Source: Deltaproteobacteria bacterium
Lineage (GTDB): Bacteria > Desulfobacterota > Binatia > UBA1149 > SPBQ01
Direction of reading: 5' to 3'
Assembly (NCBI GenBank): GCA_029262375.1
Contig: JAJCZM010000018.1
Coordinates: 124,001 to 188,000 of the forward strand
DNA length: 64,000 nucleotides
Shown here: positions 45,213 through 53,722 of the stretch, piece by piece
Numbering within the stretch: position 1 is the first letter of the stretch
Layout of the letters: each line of letters begins with the position of its first letter
Notes under the pieces: model-generated
What the model saw: the letters and a program-made list of their open reading frames with translations, nothing else
Database searches by the model: none
What the model was told of the DNA's origin: nothing
Translations under genes and position numbers: made by a program

Positions 45213-45998
45213 TTACCGCCCTTTGAATTCGGGCTTGCGCTTTTCTGCGAACGCGGCGGGACCTTCCTTGGCGTCCTCAGAATCGATCACGCGCTGGCCC
45301 AGACCCTTCTCGAGCACGAAGCCGGGTTCGAGGTTGAGCGCGCGCACGGCAATCTCTTTCGCCGTACGCACGGCGAACGGCCCGTTCTTACAGATCGTCT
45401 CCGCCCACTTCATCGCCGCATCCATCAACTGATCGGCAGGAACCACCTCGTTGATCAGCCCGATATCGTACGCACGCTGAGCAGAGATGGGCTTGCCTGT
45501 AAGCAACAGTTCCATAGCGACCGCCCATGGTATCTGGCGCGGCAGACGGATGTGGGATCCGCCGGTCGGGATGATGCCCCAGCGAACTTCTCCCAGACCG
45601 AAGGTCGCGTGCTCGGCCGCGATGCGAATGTCGGTCCCCTGCATGAACTCCAGGCCTCCGGCAATACAGAAACCGTTGACGGCGCAGATGATGGGCTTGA
45701 AGACATCCGACATCGGACGCTTCGTGTGATCCTCGTACCCCATCTGGTCGCCTTCCTGCAGCGCTTTGATGGCACCCTTGAGATCCATCCCCGCACAGAA
45801 GGCCTTGTCGCCCGTGCCGGTGAAGATCGCGACCCACAAATCGTCGTCGTCATTGAAGTCGGCGAAGGCTGCGTTCATGGCGTGAAGCATGTCGGGCATG
45901 AATGCGTTCATGGCTTCCGGCCGATTGATCGTCATGACGGCGATCTTCCCGTGCTTTTCGTACTTGAACGTGTCGGGCATTGTCGGCGTGTCGCTCAC
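45213..45998 (-). CDS. Enoyl-CoA hydratase/isomerase (crotonase family) 2
   Basis: The 261-residue product starts at a GTG with AAGGAG upstream. Oxyanion motifs are FCAGMDLKGA (about 65) and NGFCIAGGLEFMQGTD (about 105-120). The first catalytic Glu position is kept (LGEVRWGIIP), while the second is Gly-rich (TGG), a pattern seen in hydratases with relaxed activity or in isomerases. Last gene of the four-gene operon 48610-45213, 11 bases after the DUF35 gene. Confidence 0.93.
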   Translation of the reverse strand: MSDTPTMPDTFKYEKHGKIAVMTINRPEAMNAFMPDMLHAMNAAFADFNDDDDLWVAIFTGTGDKAFCAGMDLKGAIKALQEGDQMGYEDHTKRPMSDVFKPIICAVNGFCIAGGLEFMQGTDIRIAAEHATFGLGEVRWGIIPTGGSHIRLPRQIPWAVAMELLLTGKPISAQRAYDIGLINEVVPADQLMDAAMKWAETICKNGPFAVRTAKEIAVRALNLEPGFVLEKGLGQRVIDSEDAKEGPAAFAEKRKPEFKGR

Positions 45999-46009
45999 GA
46001 AAAAACTCC

Positions 46010-46429
46010 TTACAGACCGGTCCGGCGAAACTTCGGCAGCGTGATTTCGGGTGTAACCGCATCGAAGATGACCTCGACCGGCGCATCGATCTCGAGATCG
46101 ACGGGCTTGCAGTTGACGATCTCGGTGACGAGCCTAACGCCCTCATCCAATTCGACGACGGCGGGTGCGTACGGCGCATCGTCGGCGAAGGCTGCATGCA
46201 ACGGACGGGCGGCAACGGTCCACGTGAACAACTTGCCGCGCCCGGACGACGCTTCCCAGCTCCAGTCCATCGAACCGCACTGCGCGCACATCTCACGCGG
46301 AACGTGTCGCCATGCTTGGCAGCTCGCACACCGCTGAAAACGCAACTCGCCTTCACGACAGAAGCCGTAGAATTCCTGCGTCAGCCCTTCGAGCGCAGGC
46401 AATGGTTTCTTGTAGTCACTATTCGACAT
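46010..46429 (-). CDS. Zn-ribbon/OB-fold protein (DUF35) 2
   Basis: The 139-residue product has a zinc ribbon with C-AS-C near residue 33 and C-AQ-C near residue 48, followed by an OB fold (SSGRGKLFTWTVAARPLH, APYAPAVVELDEGVRLVTEI). It lies immediately downstream of a thiolase-like gene lacking the nucleophilic Cys, the arrangement of the actinobacterial steroid retro-aldolase pairs. Confidence 0.93.
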   Translation of the reverse strand: MSNSDYKKPLPALEGLTQEFYGFCREGELRFQRCASCQAWRHVPREMCAQCGSMDWSWEASSGRGKLFTWTVAARPLHAAFADDAPYAPAVVELDEGVRLVTEIVNCKPVDLEIDAPVEVIFDAVTPEITLPKFRRTGL

Positions 46430-46451
46430 CCAGATACGCCCTCAAGGTCGT

Positions 46452-47615
46452 CTAGGCAGTTCCCAGGATCGCGATACTGCCGTCGCCGAAATCGCCCCAG
46501 CCGGTCACCACGCCGACTTCGGCATCTTTAACCTGTCTCGCACCGCACTCGCCTCGTAGCTGTCGCACCGCTTCGACGATGTGATTCATGCCGAGTACGT
46601 GCGCTTCCGAGAGCAGGCCGCCGTGCGTGTTCACCGGCAGAGCGCCACCGAGTTCGATACGACCGTCTTCGACGAACGCACCGCCTTCGCCACGCTCACA
46701 GAAGCCGGTCTCTTCGAGCTGTTGTAGCACTTCGAACGTAAAACAGTCGTAGATCTGCGCAAAGTCCATGTCGGACGGCTTCAGGCCTGCCTTCTTGAAC
46801 GCCTGCGGCGCCGCAATGGTGAGTCCCGTCATGAAGATGTCTTTTCGATTCGTGATCTCGTCCGCGGGGTACGGTTGGCCGGCAGCGACGCCGAGTATCC
46901 GCACGGGCGATCCCGCGAGATCGCGCGCGCGCTCGGCAGTCGTCACGATCATCGCCGCGGCGCCGTCGGTCTCGAGACAGCAATCGAACAATCGATACGG
47001 ATCCGTGATCATCGGCGAGGCCATGTAGTCATCGAGACTCATGTCCTTTCCGTTCATCACGGCATTCGGATTGAGCTGTGCGTGCTTGCGCATGGCCAAC
47101 GCGATGGCGCCGAGTTGCTCAGCCGTCGTACCGTACAGATGCATGTGGCGGCGCGCCATGAGCGCGTACCACTGCGGTGGCGACGTCAGTCCGTAGGGAA
47201 AGTAGAAGTCGCGTGCGATCGCTCCGCCGGGAATCGAACTGACCTGCTCGCTGAGAGTCTGCGCGGCGCGGCGCCCCGAATAACCGTTCCAACCTGCGGG
47301 CACGAGCACATAGTCGGCAGCACCCGCTTTGACTGCCGCTCCCGCTGCCTGCAGCGAGGCCACCGGCGCGGCCCCGCCCATGTTGATGGTCGCGGCGAAT
47401 CGAAGATTCTCGCAGCCGAGATTGGCGGCGAAGCCCTCGGCCGAACCGAGGTTCGGAAAGGGCATGATGCCGTCAATCTGTCGGGCTTTCAGGCCGGCAT
47501 CGGCCAGCGCCGCCGAACAAGCACTCAGCTGCAGCGCGAGCTGGCTCATGCCCGAGCCCTCGCCACGGCAGTACTTCGTCTCGCCGATCCCTACTATGCA
47601 GGCTTCGTTGGCCAT
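46452..47615 (-). CDS. Thiolase-fold protein without catalytic Cys (retro-aldolase-like)
   Basis: The product is 387 residues from the ATG at 47615; the frame is open for 39 more codons upstream, overlapping the amidohydrolase gene, but the conserved start is ANEACIVGIGETKY. At the thiolase nucleophile position the sequence reads INMGGAAP (Gly81 aligning with Cys85 of the protein at 36175), so it cannot be an ordinary thiolase. The C-terminal segment NTHGGLLSEAHVLGMNH is intact. Homologues without the Cys that pair with DUF35 act as retro-aldolases on side-chain acyl-CoAs in steroid degradation; the same role is inferred. Confidence 0.9.
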   Translation of the reverse strand: MANEACIVGIGETKYCRGEGSGMSQLALQLSACSAALADAGLKARQIDGIMPFPNLGSAEGFAANLGCENLRFAATINMGGAAPVASLQAAGAAVKAGAADYVLVPAGWNGYSGRRAAQTLSEQVSSIPGGAIARDFYFPYGLTSPPQWYALMARRHMHLYGTTAEQLGAIALAMRKHAQLNPNAVMNGKDMSLDDYMASPMITDPYRLFDCCLETDGAAAMIVTTAERARDLAGSPVRILGVAAGQPYPADEITNRKDIFMTGLTIAAPQAFKKAGLKPSDMDFAQIYDCFTFEVLQQLEETGFCERGEGGAFVEDGRIELGGALPVNTHGGLLSEAHVLGMNHIVEAVRQLRGECGARQVKDAEVGVVTGWGDFGDGSIAILGTA

Positions 47616-47635
47616 GGCTCGGTTACCGGACGAAC

Positions 47636-48610
47636 TCAGACGCGCTTTTTCGTATCGATTTTGGCCAGGCGCGCCAGGTTCAGGCCGAGTATCTTTGCCT
47701 TCGTCTCTTCCGTGATCGGCTTGTAGCCCCACTTCTCTTGGAGCTCTTCAGGCATTTCGAGATTGCGGATGTAGTCTACCGCCAGCGGCATGTCGTCGAA
47801 CGCGAGATCGAGTCCCATGACCATCTTGTCGTCGCTTACCCACTGCAGCGCTTCACCGATCATGTGGTAACCACGGTACGGTGAACGCGCGAGCCAACCG
47901 ATGATGCCCGAAAGGCTGAGATACAAATTCGTATGCTTGCCGGCCAAACCGATCAGCTCTTCATGGTGCGGCCAGCCCATGTGGTACGCAATGATCTTCA
48001 GATCGGGAAAGTCCAAACAGATATCGTCCAGTAGCGACGGGTGCGTATACGCACTCGGCTGCGGACAGACGTACGACATACCGGTATGGATGGTGAGCGC
48101 GATGTCCAACTCTCCGGCCTTCTCGTAGAACGGCCACAGGCGCCTGTCGTTGAGCGGTCCGTCTTCCGGCGCGTAGACCTTGCACAGCTTCGCGTTGCGC
48201 TCCTTGTGCAGGAATTCCAATTCCCAGATGGCGTTCTCGACACCGCGGCGCAGTATGGGCCCGCAGTTGGCTTCGAGGTACATGCGATCCGGATACGGCG
48301 CGATCTCTTTGATCATGAACGCGTTGGTAGACATGCAGGTCGCGTAGCCCGACACGTCCATCATCGACTCGCGTAGCGCGAAGCAGACATCGACGCCGGC
48401 TTTGTCCATCCATTCGATCAATGCGTGCGCGCGCGGCTCGGGCATGCCCTCGCCGCCCTGCAAATCGCGGTCACCGCCCCAGGCGCGCATGACGCCGTCG
48501 ATGCTTTTCCACCAGCGCTCGTAGCCTGGGTAGTAGCTGATCTCCTCCATGGATTCCGGGTTCATGAAGTGACACTCGGACAGAGCGACGAAATGGTTGT
48601 TATCGGCCAC
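47636..48610 (-). CDS. Amidohydrolase-2 family protein (decarboxylase/hydrolase-like)
   Basis: The 324-residue TIM-barrel protein has a GTG start after a near-ideal AGGAGGAGAT. Metal-site motifs are partly kept: a central His in LTIHTG (about 175), AYHMGWPHHE (about 210) and a late Asp in GLDLAFDDMP (about 265). The N-terminal HxH is reduced to ECHF with a single His. Relatives include ACMS-type decarboxylases and ring-fission hydrolases. It heads the second catabolic operon, and a KstR-like site lies 97 bases upstream. Confidence 0.88.
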   Translation of the reverse strand: MADNNHFVALSECHFMNPESMEEISYYPGYERWWKSIDGVMRAWGGDRDLQGGEGMPEPRAHALIEWMDKAGVDVCFALRESMMDVSGYATCMSTNAFMIKEIAPYPDRMYLEANCGPILRRGVENAIWELEFLHKERNAKLCKVYAPEDGPLNDRRLWPFYEKAGELDIALTIHTGMSYVCPQPSAYTHPSLLDDICLDFPDLKIIAYHMGWPHHEELIGLAGKHTNLYLSLSGIIGWLARSPYRGYHMIGEALQWVSDDKMVMGLDLAFDDMPLAVDYIRNLEMPEELQEKWGYKPITEETKAKILGLNLARLAKIDTKKRV

Positions 48611-48706
48611 GGGGATCTCCTCCTTGGAAACAGAGCGCCGGCGGATAGATGGGAGCCGGCGGAACGGGCAAGAGATAGCCGTGCCGCGCGCCTAAGTCGA
48701 CCGGAC

Positions 48707-48720
48707 AGAAACACGTTCTA
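48707..48720. promoter_or_regulatory. KstR-type operator (one mismatch) upstream of amidohydrolase operon
   Basis: AGAAACACGTTCTA fits TnnAACnnGTTnnA at seven of the eight fixed positions; the first T is A. It lies 97 bases upstream of the amidohydrolase start, in the region divergent from the CzrA-like gene. On the reverse strand the core reads TAGAACGTGTTTCT. Confidence 0.5.
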
Positions 48721-48770
48721 CCTGGTTTTCCTGACCAAAACGGCCCTCCCCTGCGCGCCTCGCATTGCGG

Positions 48771-48804
48771 TTGACATATGAACACATGCTCATATATTCA
48801 TATG
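48771..48804 (+). promoter_or_regulatory. Promoter with embedded ArsR/SmtB-type operator
   Basis: TTGACA (48771-48776) and TATATT (48793-48798) are 16 bases apart, a near-consensus promoter. Overlaid on it are inverted repeats CATATGAA (48775-48782) and TTCATATG (48797-48804), with a further half-site TCATAT at 48790-48795, resembling ArsR/SmtB operators. Repressor binding would cover the whole promoter. The predicted transcription start (about 48805) is only a few bases before the ATG at 48808. Confidence 0.8.
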
Positions 48805-48807
48805 TCT

Positions 48808-49119
48808 ATGGCGACATCCACCAAGCTACTCACCGCGGACCGCGCGACGCGTGCGGCGGGGCTCTTCAAGGCGCTGTCGGATCCGAATCGTCTGCGCATC
48901 GTGGCCGCGCTCGCAGAAAGCGAGCTATGCGTCCACGAGATCATCGGGCTCGTCGAGATGGAGCAGTCCGCCGTCAGTCATCAACTGCGCGTGCTGCGCC
49001 AATGCGAACTGGTGACCAGTAGACGCGACGGACGCCATATCTACTACGCGCTGGCAGATCGCCACGTGCACGAACTCATACAAGCCGGCGTCGAACACGC
49101 CGCTCACACTCGAGGTTAG
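48808..49119 (+). CDS. CzrA/SmtB-like metal-sensing ArsR-family repressor
   Basis: The product is 103 residues from the ATG at 48808; upstream in-frame ATGs at 48778 and 48802 lie inside the promoter/operator and are unlikely. A winged-helix domain (SDPNRLRIVAALAE, recognition helix EQSAVSHQLRVLRQ, wing RRDGRHIYYAL) is followed by a C-terminal helix with Asp84, His86, His97 and His100, the spacing and even the numbering of the alpha5 zinc site of CzrA. The alpha3 motif is ELCVHE, so one Cys of the CadC/ArsR site is absent. It should repress its own promoter and release it on binding Zn(II) or Co(II). The next gene starts two bases after its stop. Confidence 0.92.
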   Translation: MATSTKLLTADRATRAAGLFKALSDPNRLRIVAALAESELCVHEIIGLVEMEQSAVSHQLRVLRQCELVTSRRDGRHIYYALADRHVHELIQAGVEHAAHTRG

Positions 49120-49121
49120 TC

Positions 49122-49748
49122 ATGCGCTATTTTCTCCCCGCCTACTTCGTCGTTTCGATGCTCACCATCTTTCTTCTACGCACGTATCTCGTACGCGCCC
49201 GCACCGGCATCGATCCGATCGCAGAGAAATGGCAGGACGACGTACGCGGCTACGTCGCACGCTGGTTGATCGTGCTCGAACTGTTGGTAGCGGCGAACGT
49301 CGTTCTGTTCGCGATCGACGGATCCGCCTATGCGCGATTGATGCCGTTCGCCGCACTCGAAGTCGCAGCGGTGCAGACGATTGCCGCGGTCATCTTGATC
49401 GCATCGCTCATCTGGGTCGCACTAGCGCAGGCACAGATGGGAAATTCCTGGCGTATCGGTATCGACCCGGACGCGAAGACGGAACTCGTCTCGAAAGGAA
49501 TGTTCGGTGTCTCGCGCAACCCGATCTTTCTCGGCATGCGCGCGACGCTGCTAGGACTGTTCCTGGCGAGCCCAAACGTACTGTCGCTGTTGATTGCCGT
49601 GCTAGGTGACGTACTGATTCAAGTACAGGTGCGCATCGAAGAGCAGTACCTGGAGTCGGTTCACGGCGACGATTACCTCACGTACAAGGCTGCCACGGCG
49701 CGCTGGCTTGGCATACGCACCGCAGCGGGGCAGGCGAAGCAGGTCTAG
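49122..49748 (+). CDS. Membrane protein of the isoprenylcysteine methyltransferase (ICMT)/PEMT type
   Basis: The 208-residue product has about five predicted membrane helices (residues about 5-22, 48-66, 77-104, 140-160 and nearby). The C-terminal motif GMFGVSRNPIFLGMR followed by EEQYLESVHGDDYLTYK is typical of ICMT/PEMT-like methyltransferases that use S-adenosylmethionine at the membrane. It starts two bases after the CzrA-like repressor and is almost certainly co-regulated by metal. The methyl acceptor is unknown; a lipid or metal-export-related role are both possible. Confidence 0.85.
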   Translation: MRYFLPAYFVVSMLTIFLLRTYLVRARTGIDPIAEKWQDDVRGYVARWLIVLELLVAANVVLFAIDGSAYARLMPFAALEVAAVQTIAAVILIASLIWVALAQAQMGNSWRIGIDPDAKTELVSKGMFGVSRNPIFLGMRATLLGLFLASPNVLSLLIAVLGDVLIQVQVRIEEQYLESVHGDDYLTYKAATARWLGIRTAAGQAKQV

Positions 49749-49773
49749 GCAGGCCTGGGCCGGACCGACCGCG

Positions 49774-50976
49774 CTAGGCGCTGAGCATACTTCCCAGCAA
49801 TTTCTCGCAGTCATCGAGCCCCATGTAGCGCGGCACTGGGTAGTTGGCGTGCGCCTCGGAAAGCGCGCGCTTCGCGATCGGCGTGATGTCGGCACGCTTG
49901 AGGCTGTCGAGCCGGACTGGAATACCGACTTCGGCCCCCAACGCCTTGACCGCTTCGATAAACCGATCGGCTTTCTCCGTGGGATTCGCCCCCTCGATGC
50001 CGATCACGTCCGCCAACTGAGCCAGGCGGTCCACCGCCGGGCCCTTGGAGAACTCCAGTACGCGCGGCAACACGATCGCGTTCGCAAGACCGTGCGGGGT
50101 TTTGTAGTAGGCGCCCAACTGATGCGCGATCGCATGGACGTACCCGACACTCGCCCGCGTGAATGCGACGCCCGCATAGAACGATGCCAGCGCCATCGCG
50201 CTGCGCGCCTTCATATCGTCGCCGGTCGCATATGCGGTCGGAAGGTTGTTGAAAACCATCTTGACGGCCGCGGCCGAGAGCTTCTCGGTTTCTTCGGTCG
50301 CTGAAACGGAAAGATACGACTCGATTGCATGCGTGAGCGCGTCCATTCCCGTAGCGGCCGTCATCGCGGGTGGGAGTCCGGTCATGAGCGACGCATCGAG
50401 CGCCGTCATCGACGGAAACAGCTTGGGATCGATGAAAAACTTCTTCGCCATCGCCGCCGGATCGGAAACGACGGCAACCATCGTAGCCTCGGAGCCGGTA
50501 CCCGCCGTCGTCGGAAGCGCGTAGAGCGGTACTGTCGGCTTTCGCAACTTGAACAGTCCTTCGAGCTTCGCCAGCGGCTTGTCGTTCGTAGCGATCGCAG
50601 CGATCAGCTTCGACGCGTCCATCGACGAACCTCCACCAACCGCGAGCACGGCATCGCAACCTTCGCTTCGCAGTCGCTGCACCCCTTCTTGTACCTGAGC
50701 GAAGGTCGGGTCGGGTTCGACTCCGTCGTAGACACACCACTCGACTCCCGCGGCGCCCAGCGCACCCGTAACGCGCTCCACGATTCCCAGTTTCACGAGC
50801 ACCGCATCGGTAACCAGCAGGAGTTTCTTGGTGCCTGTCTGACCGATGGCCTGACACAACTGCGCGGTGGAATCGGCACCGACGAACGTGATCGGCACCT
50901 TCATCGGGACCAGCACCGAGAGGGACTTGCCGATCACAATCACCAGATTATGGATGAACCGTTTCAGAGCGAACAT
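49774..50976 (-). CDS. Iron-containing (group III) alcohol dehydrogenase
   Basis: The product is 400 residues from the ATG at 50976 (AAGGGAG upstream); the frame is open further upstream without conserved sequence. NAD site GGGSSMDASK (about 115), PTTAGTGSEAT (about 155), and metal-ligand region DALTHAIESY (about 215) with VHAIAHQLG and TPHG (about 285-300) are intact. It interconverts alcohols and aldehydes or ketones with NAD(P). Substrate is unknown. It is alone on the minus strand, convergent with the ICMT-like gene. Confidence 0.93.
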   Translation of the reverse strand: MFALKRFIHNLVIVIGKSLSVLVPMKVPITFVGADSTAQLCQAIGQTGTKKLLLVTDAVLVKLGIVERVTGALGAAGVEWCVYDGVEPDPTFAQVQEGVQRLRSEGCDAVLAVGGGSSMDASKLIAAIATNDKPLAKLEGLFKLRKPTVPLYALPTTAGTGSEATMVAVVSDPAAMAKKFFIDPKLFPSMTALDASLMTGLPPAMTAATGMDALTHAIESYLSVSATEETEKLSAAAVKMVFNNLPTAYATGDDMKARSAMALASFYAGVAFTRASVGYVHAIAHQLGAYYKTPHGLANAIVLPRVLEFSKGPAVDRLAQLADVIGIEGANPTEKADRFIEAVKALGAEVGIPVRLDSLKRADITPIAKRALSEAHANYPVPRYMGLDDCEKLLGSMLSA

Positions 50977-51127
50977 AGGAAACTCCCTTGCGCGAGTGCC
51001 GGCGAAGCAGTGCGCCACGCCGGACAGCTGCTTTCGCAAGCGCATTCGCACGCTGCGTCCGCACGCATAATGCCCCCGCGCGCGTCCGTTGCCAACGCGA
51101 GCATGCGCCTCGGGCACCTAGCAAGGA

Positions 51128-51231
51128 GGCTCGCTGGTCGCGATCCACTAGAAGGCTCGATGGTCGCGATCCACTAGAAGGCTCGCTGGTCGCGATCCAA
51201 TGGGAGGCTCGCTAGTCGCGATCCACTCGGC
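51128..51231. repeat. Four tandem 26-bp repeats at the 3' end of the DUF1203 gene
   Basis: Four direct units of 26 bp start GGCTCG at 51128, 51154, 51180 and 51206. The fourth overlaps the last codons and stop of the DUF1203 gene. Only this unit has CTAGTC (TAG on the gene's strand); the other three have CTGGTC or TGGTC in the same place. The array thus looks like copied gene-end sequence. Confidence 0.85.
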
Positions 51232-51676
51232 ACTGGAAACAGTTGAATTTTGATCGAATATGCACGTACGCGATTGTTGGATCGCTGAGAATTCGGCGGC
51301 ATCGAGCTTCGAGCTCCGTACCGGCCACGACGTCGCCGGTGTCGTAGCGAATCCAATCCTCCTCGTCGTAACCACGCACGACTGCCGGATCGAGGAACAG
51401 GAACCATTCGGGCAGCGACGCGGAGTCGTAGCGCGGACAGTCGTCCGCGTGCAGGAAAATCGGCCCGGTCTCGGCGTACGGCTGCTGTGTTTCGAAAGGC
51501 CGATACGCAAGTACGAGTTTGTCGCACCCCTCGTCGATCAGCCCGAGGCAATGACGACACGGGTTCGCGGGTCCTTCGGCCGTTCGCACGAGAGCGGGCT
51601 GGCCGTAAGCATCGCCTCGTCCGGCGCGCAGCGCGATCACTTCATCAGTAGGAAGCCCCTGGATTCGCAGTTCCAT
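51212..51676 (-). CDS. DUF1203 family protein
   Basis: The 154-residue product has an ATG with GGAGGTG nine bases upstream. The family pattern is present: NPCRHCLGLIDEG (about residues 38-50), LVLAYRPFETQQPYAETGPIFLH (in parts, about 54-76) with a nearby Cys, and a C-terminal IRSKFNCFQC. Function is unknown; the paired Cys may bind metal. Its last five codons are inside a tandem-repeat array. Confidence 0.88.
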   Translation of the reverse strand: MELRIQGLPTDEVIALRAGRGDAYGQPALVRTAEGPANPCRHCLGLIDEGCDKLVLAYRPFETQQPYAETGPIFLHADDCPRYDSASLPEWFLFLDPAVVRGYDEEDWIRYDTGDVVAGTELEARCRRILSDPTIAYVHIRSKFNCFQCRVDRD

Positions 51677-51787
51677 AGATCAACACCTCCATCGTGTTGA
51701 CCCCATTGAACCGCAAGGCGGCACGTAGCGCTGGCCGTTTCCGGACGTATGTTTTGTAACGGCTGCTCGCCGTAGCCTTCGCAACGG

Positions 51788-53635
51788 CTACTGGATGTAG
51801 CCTAGCGCGCGGAGTTTGTCTTCGACTTCGGCGTCTACGGCGGAGGCGGTGGGGATGAGGGAGCCTTCGCTCTCGGCCGTTTGGTAGGTGCGGATGCGCT
51901 GGACCGCAGGGGCGAGTAATTCGGGCGCTTCGAAGGCCTCTTCGAGAACGCGGCCCGGCAAGTCTTCGGCCAGCGGTAGGCCGAGCAGTGCGAGCACGGT
52001 CGGTACAATGTCTACGTGCTTGACCGCGTCGATCTCGATTCCGGAGGGAATTCCCGGACCGTTCATCACGAAGATGCCGTTGAGTCGATGGTTGCCGGAA
52101 TACTCCGGGTGCACGGTTTGGAAAACATCCTTGAGCGCGCCGGCCATTCCTTCGAATGCCCACGCGCCCGCTCCGTGATCGGAGACCAACACGACCGTCG
52201 TATCGCGCCCGAGAACCTCGAGAAGCTTGGCGAGCAGGTCGTCGGCGAAATCATAGGACGCCGCAATCGCGTGCCCCAGTTCCTTGGCATCGCTCGGATC
52301 GACGTCGCCGAATGCGTCGGGCTCGAAGTAACGCCAGAATTTATGCTGAACGATGTCGATGAGGCTGACGTACGTGGCGATGAACTCCGGGTCGCGCTCG
52401 TCAGCAAGTTCTGCTGCCAACAGATAGTGACAGAGGTCGTCCTGATAGTCGTTTCTGAACGTGCGGCGCAAGTCGTCTTTCAAAGGATCGAGCGTGTGCA
52501 GATTCGGATCGAGCGCAGGGACCAGTCCCTCTACCGCACGATCGGCATCGGCACGCGTCTCGGCACAGATGTCGGCGACGTCGACCGCCTCTGCGGGCAG
52601 CATCGTATCCGGAATCTCTTCTTTCGCGCGATCACTGACGAGCACACCGTTGGCGAGACCGCGGCGCACCGGCCACGTGTTCCACCAACCCACCACGAGC
52701 GAGTCGAGCCCCGCGCGATCGACCATGTGCCAGACACGCTCGGCCCGGGCCATGTCGCTGGTGGTAGGAACGGGCGTACCTAACCAGCTGCCGCCGACGC
52801 GAAACGGCAGCGCCTGGCTCGTGCCCCAAAACGGCTTGCTAAGGAAGTCCCAGATGCCGTGCATGAGCGGTGTCTTGCCCGTGGCAATCGTCTCGAAGAT
52901 CGCCGGCGTTCGCGTGCCTGCGCTAGAGGAATCCTCGAACGGCTGCACTTGTTGAGGCTCCGAGTCGACCGTCGCGCGAACCCCGCCCTCGATCAGTTTG
53001 GCAAGCGTCGGCAAACGGCCTTCGCGCAGCAGCGGATCGACGACGTCCCAGGTCGCAGCGTCCCAGCCGAGAAGCAACACGCGCTTGGTCGGAACTGCCG
53101 TGTTGCGCTCCAGAGGAACATCGGCCGGCGCGGGCGTGTCCACGAGCACCGGCCTGGCTTGCGCCCACAACACCGGACCAACGAGGCAGGCGACGACGAC
53201 CAGCGCCTGGCGACGCGCGTCGATACCGCGATCCCCCGAGCGGCCGCGCATGGCCCAGACCACCGCTGCAGCGAGGGCAACAACAATCGGCAGCAACGTA
53301 CCCGGCTCCAACAGCAACGTGGGGCGACGGGCAACGACGTAGTAAACCGATAGCGCGAGGACGACGGCGACGCCGGTCAGCACGCGAGATGTCGTTCGCG
53401 GGGCAGCATCGCGATCGCCAACGAAGCGGGCAAAGAGTGCAACCGGCAAAGCGACGAGCGCACCGAGCAATCCAAAGTGGACGACGGCGTACAGATTGAT
53501 CAGGAACGGATCGACCAGGCGGCCTGAGAAATCGACTAGGTAGAACACCCCGGCCATGACCAGGGCGGCGGCGATTGCGCCTGCCCGAAATCCGACAAGA
53601 GGCGCCCAAAAGCGGGGCGTATTCGAGGAACTCAC
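51788..53635 (-). CDS. Membrane-anchored alkaline-phosphatase-superfamily (phosphodiesterase-like) protein
   Basis: The 615-residue product starts at a GTG. About five membrane helices occupy residues 1-160. The extracytoplasmic catalytic domain shows GWDAATWDVVDPLLREGR with a likely metal-binding Asp (about 191), the Thr-nucleophile region (SSSAGTRTPAIFETIATGK, about 237), VSDHGAGAW (about 490) and HRLNGIFVMNGPG with a likely second His. This is the layout of type I phosphodiesterase/nucleotide pyrophosphatase relatives. The substrate could be a phospho-lipid, nucleotide or phosphonate. No partner gene adjoins. Confidence 0.85.
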   Translation of the reverse strand: MSSSNTPRFWAPLVGFRAGAIAAALVMAGVFYLVDFSGRLVDPFLINLYAVVHFGLLGALVALPVALFARFVGDRDAAPRTTSRVLTGVAVVLALSVYYVVARRPTLLLEPGTLLPIVVALAAAVVWAMRGRSGDRGIDARRQALVVVACLVGPVLWAQARPVLVDTPAPADVPLERNTAVPTKRVLLLGWDAATWDVVDPLLREGRLPTLAKLIEGGVRATVDSEPQQVQPFEDSSSAGTRTPAIFETIATGKTPLMHGIWDFLSKPFWGTSQALPFRVGGSWLGTPVPTTSDMARAERVWHMVDRAGLDSLVVGWWNTWPVRRGLANGVLVSDRAKEEIPDTMLPAEAVDVADICAETRADADRAVEGLVPALDPNLHTLDPLKDDLRRTFRNDYQDDLCHYLLAAELADERDPEFIATYVSLIDIVQHKFWRYFEPDAFGDVDPSDAKELGHAIAASYDFADDLLAKLLEVLGRDTTVVLVSDHGAGAWAFEGMAGALKDVFQTVHPEYSGNHRLNGIFVMNGPGIPSGIEIDAVKHVDIVPTVLALLGLPLAEDLPGRVLEEAFEAPELLAPAVQRIRTYQTAESEGSLIPTASAVDAEVEDKLRALGYIQ

Positions 53636-53722
53636 GGTAAGCAGTTCGGCCGTCGCAGGACGGCTCTCATAGATGGTAGCAGTCCGGACACCGGATCCGA
53701 ATAGCTATCGACTATCTGCGGG

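Noticed and set aside
48778-48807. Upstream ATGs as the start of the metal sensor
   Set aside because: They lie within the -35/-10 promoter and operator, so a transcript from that promoter would not contain them or would barely contain them.
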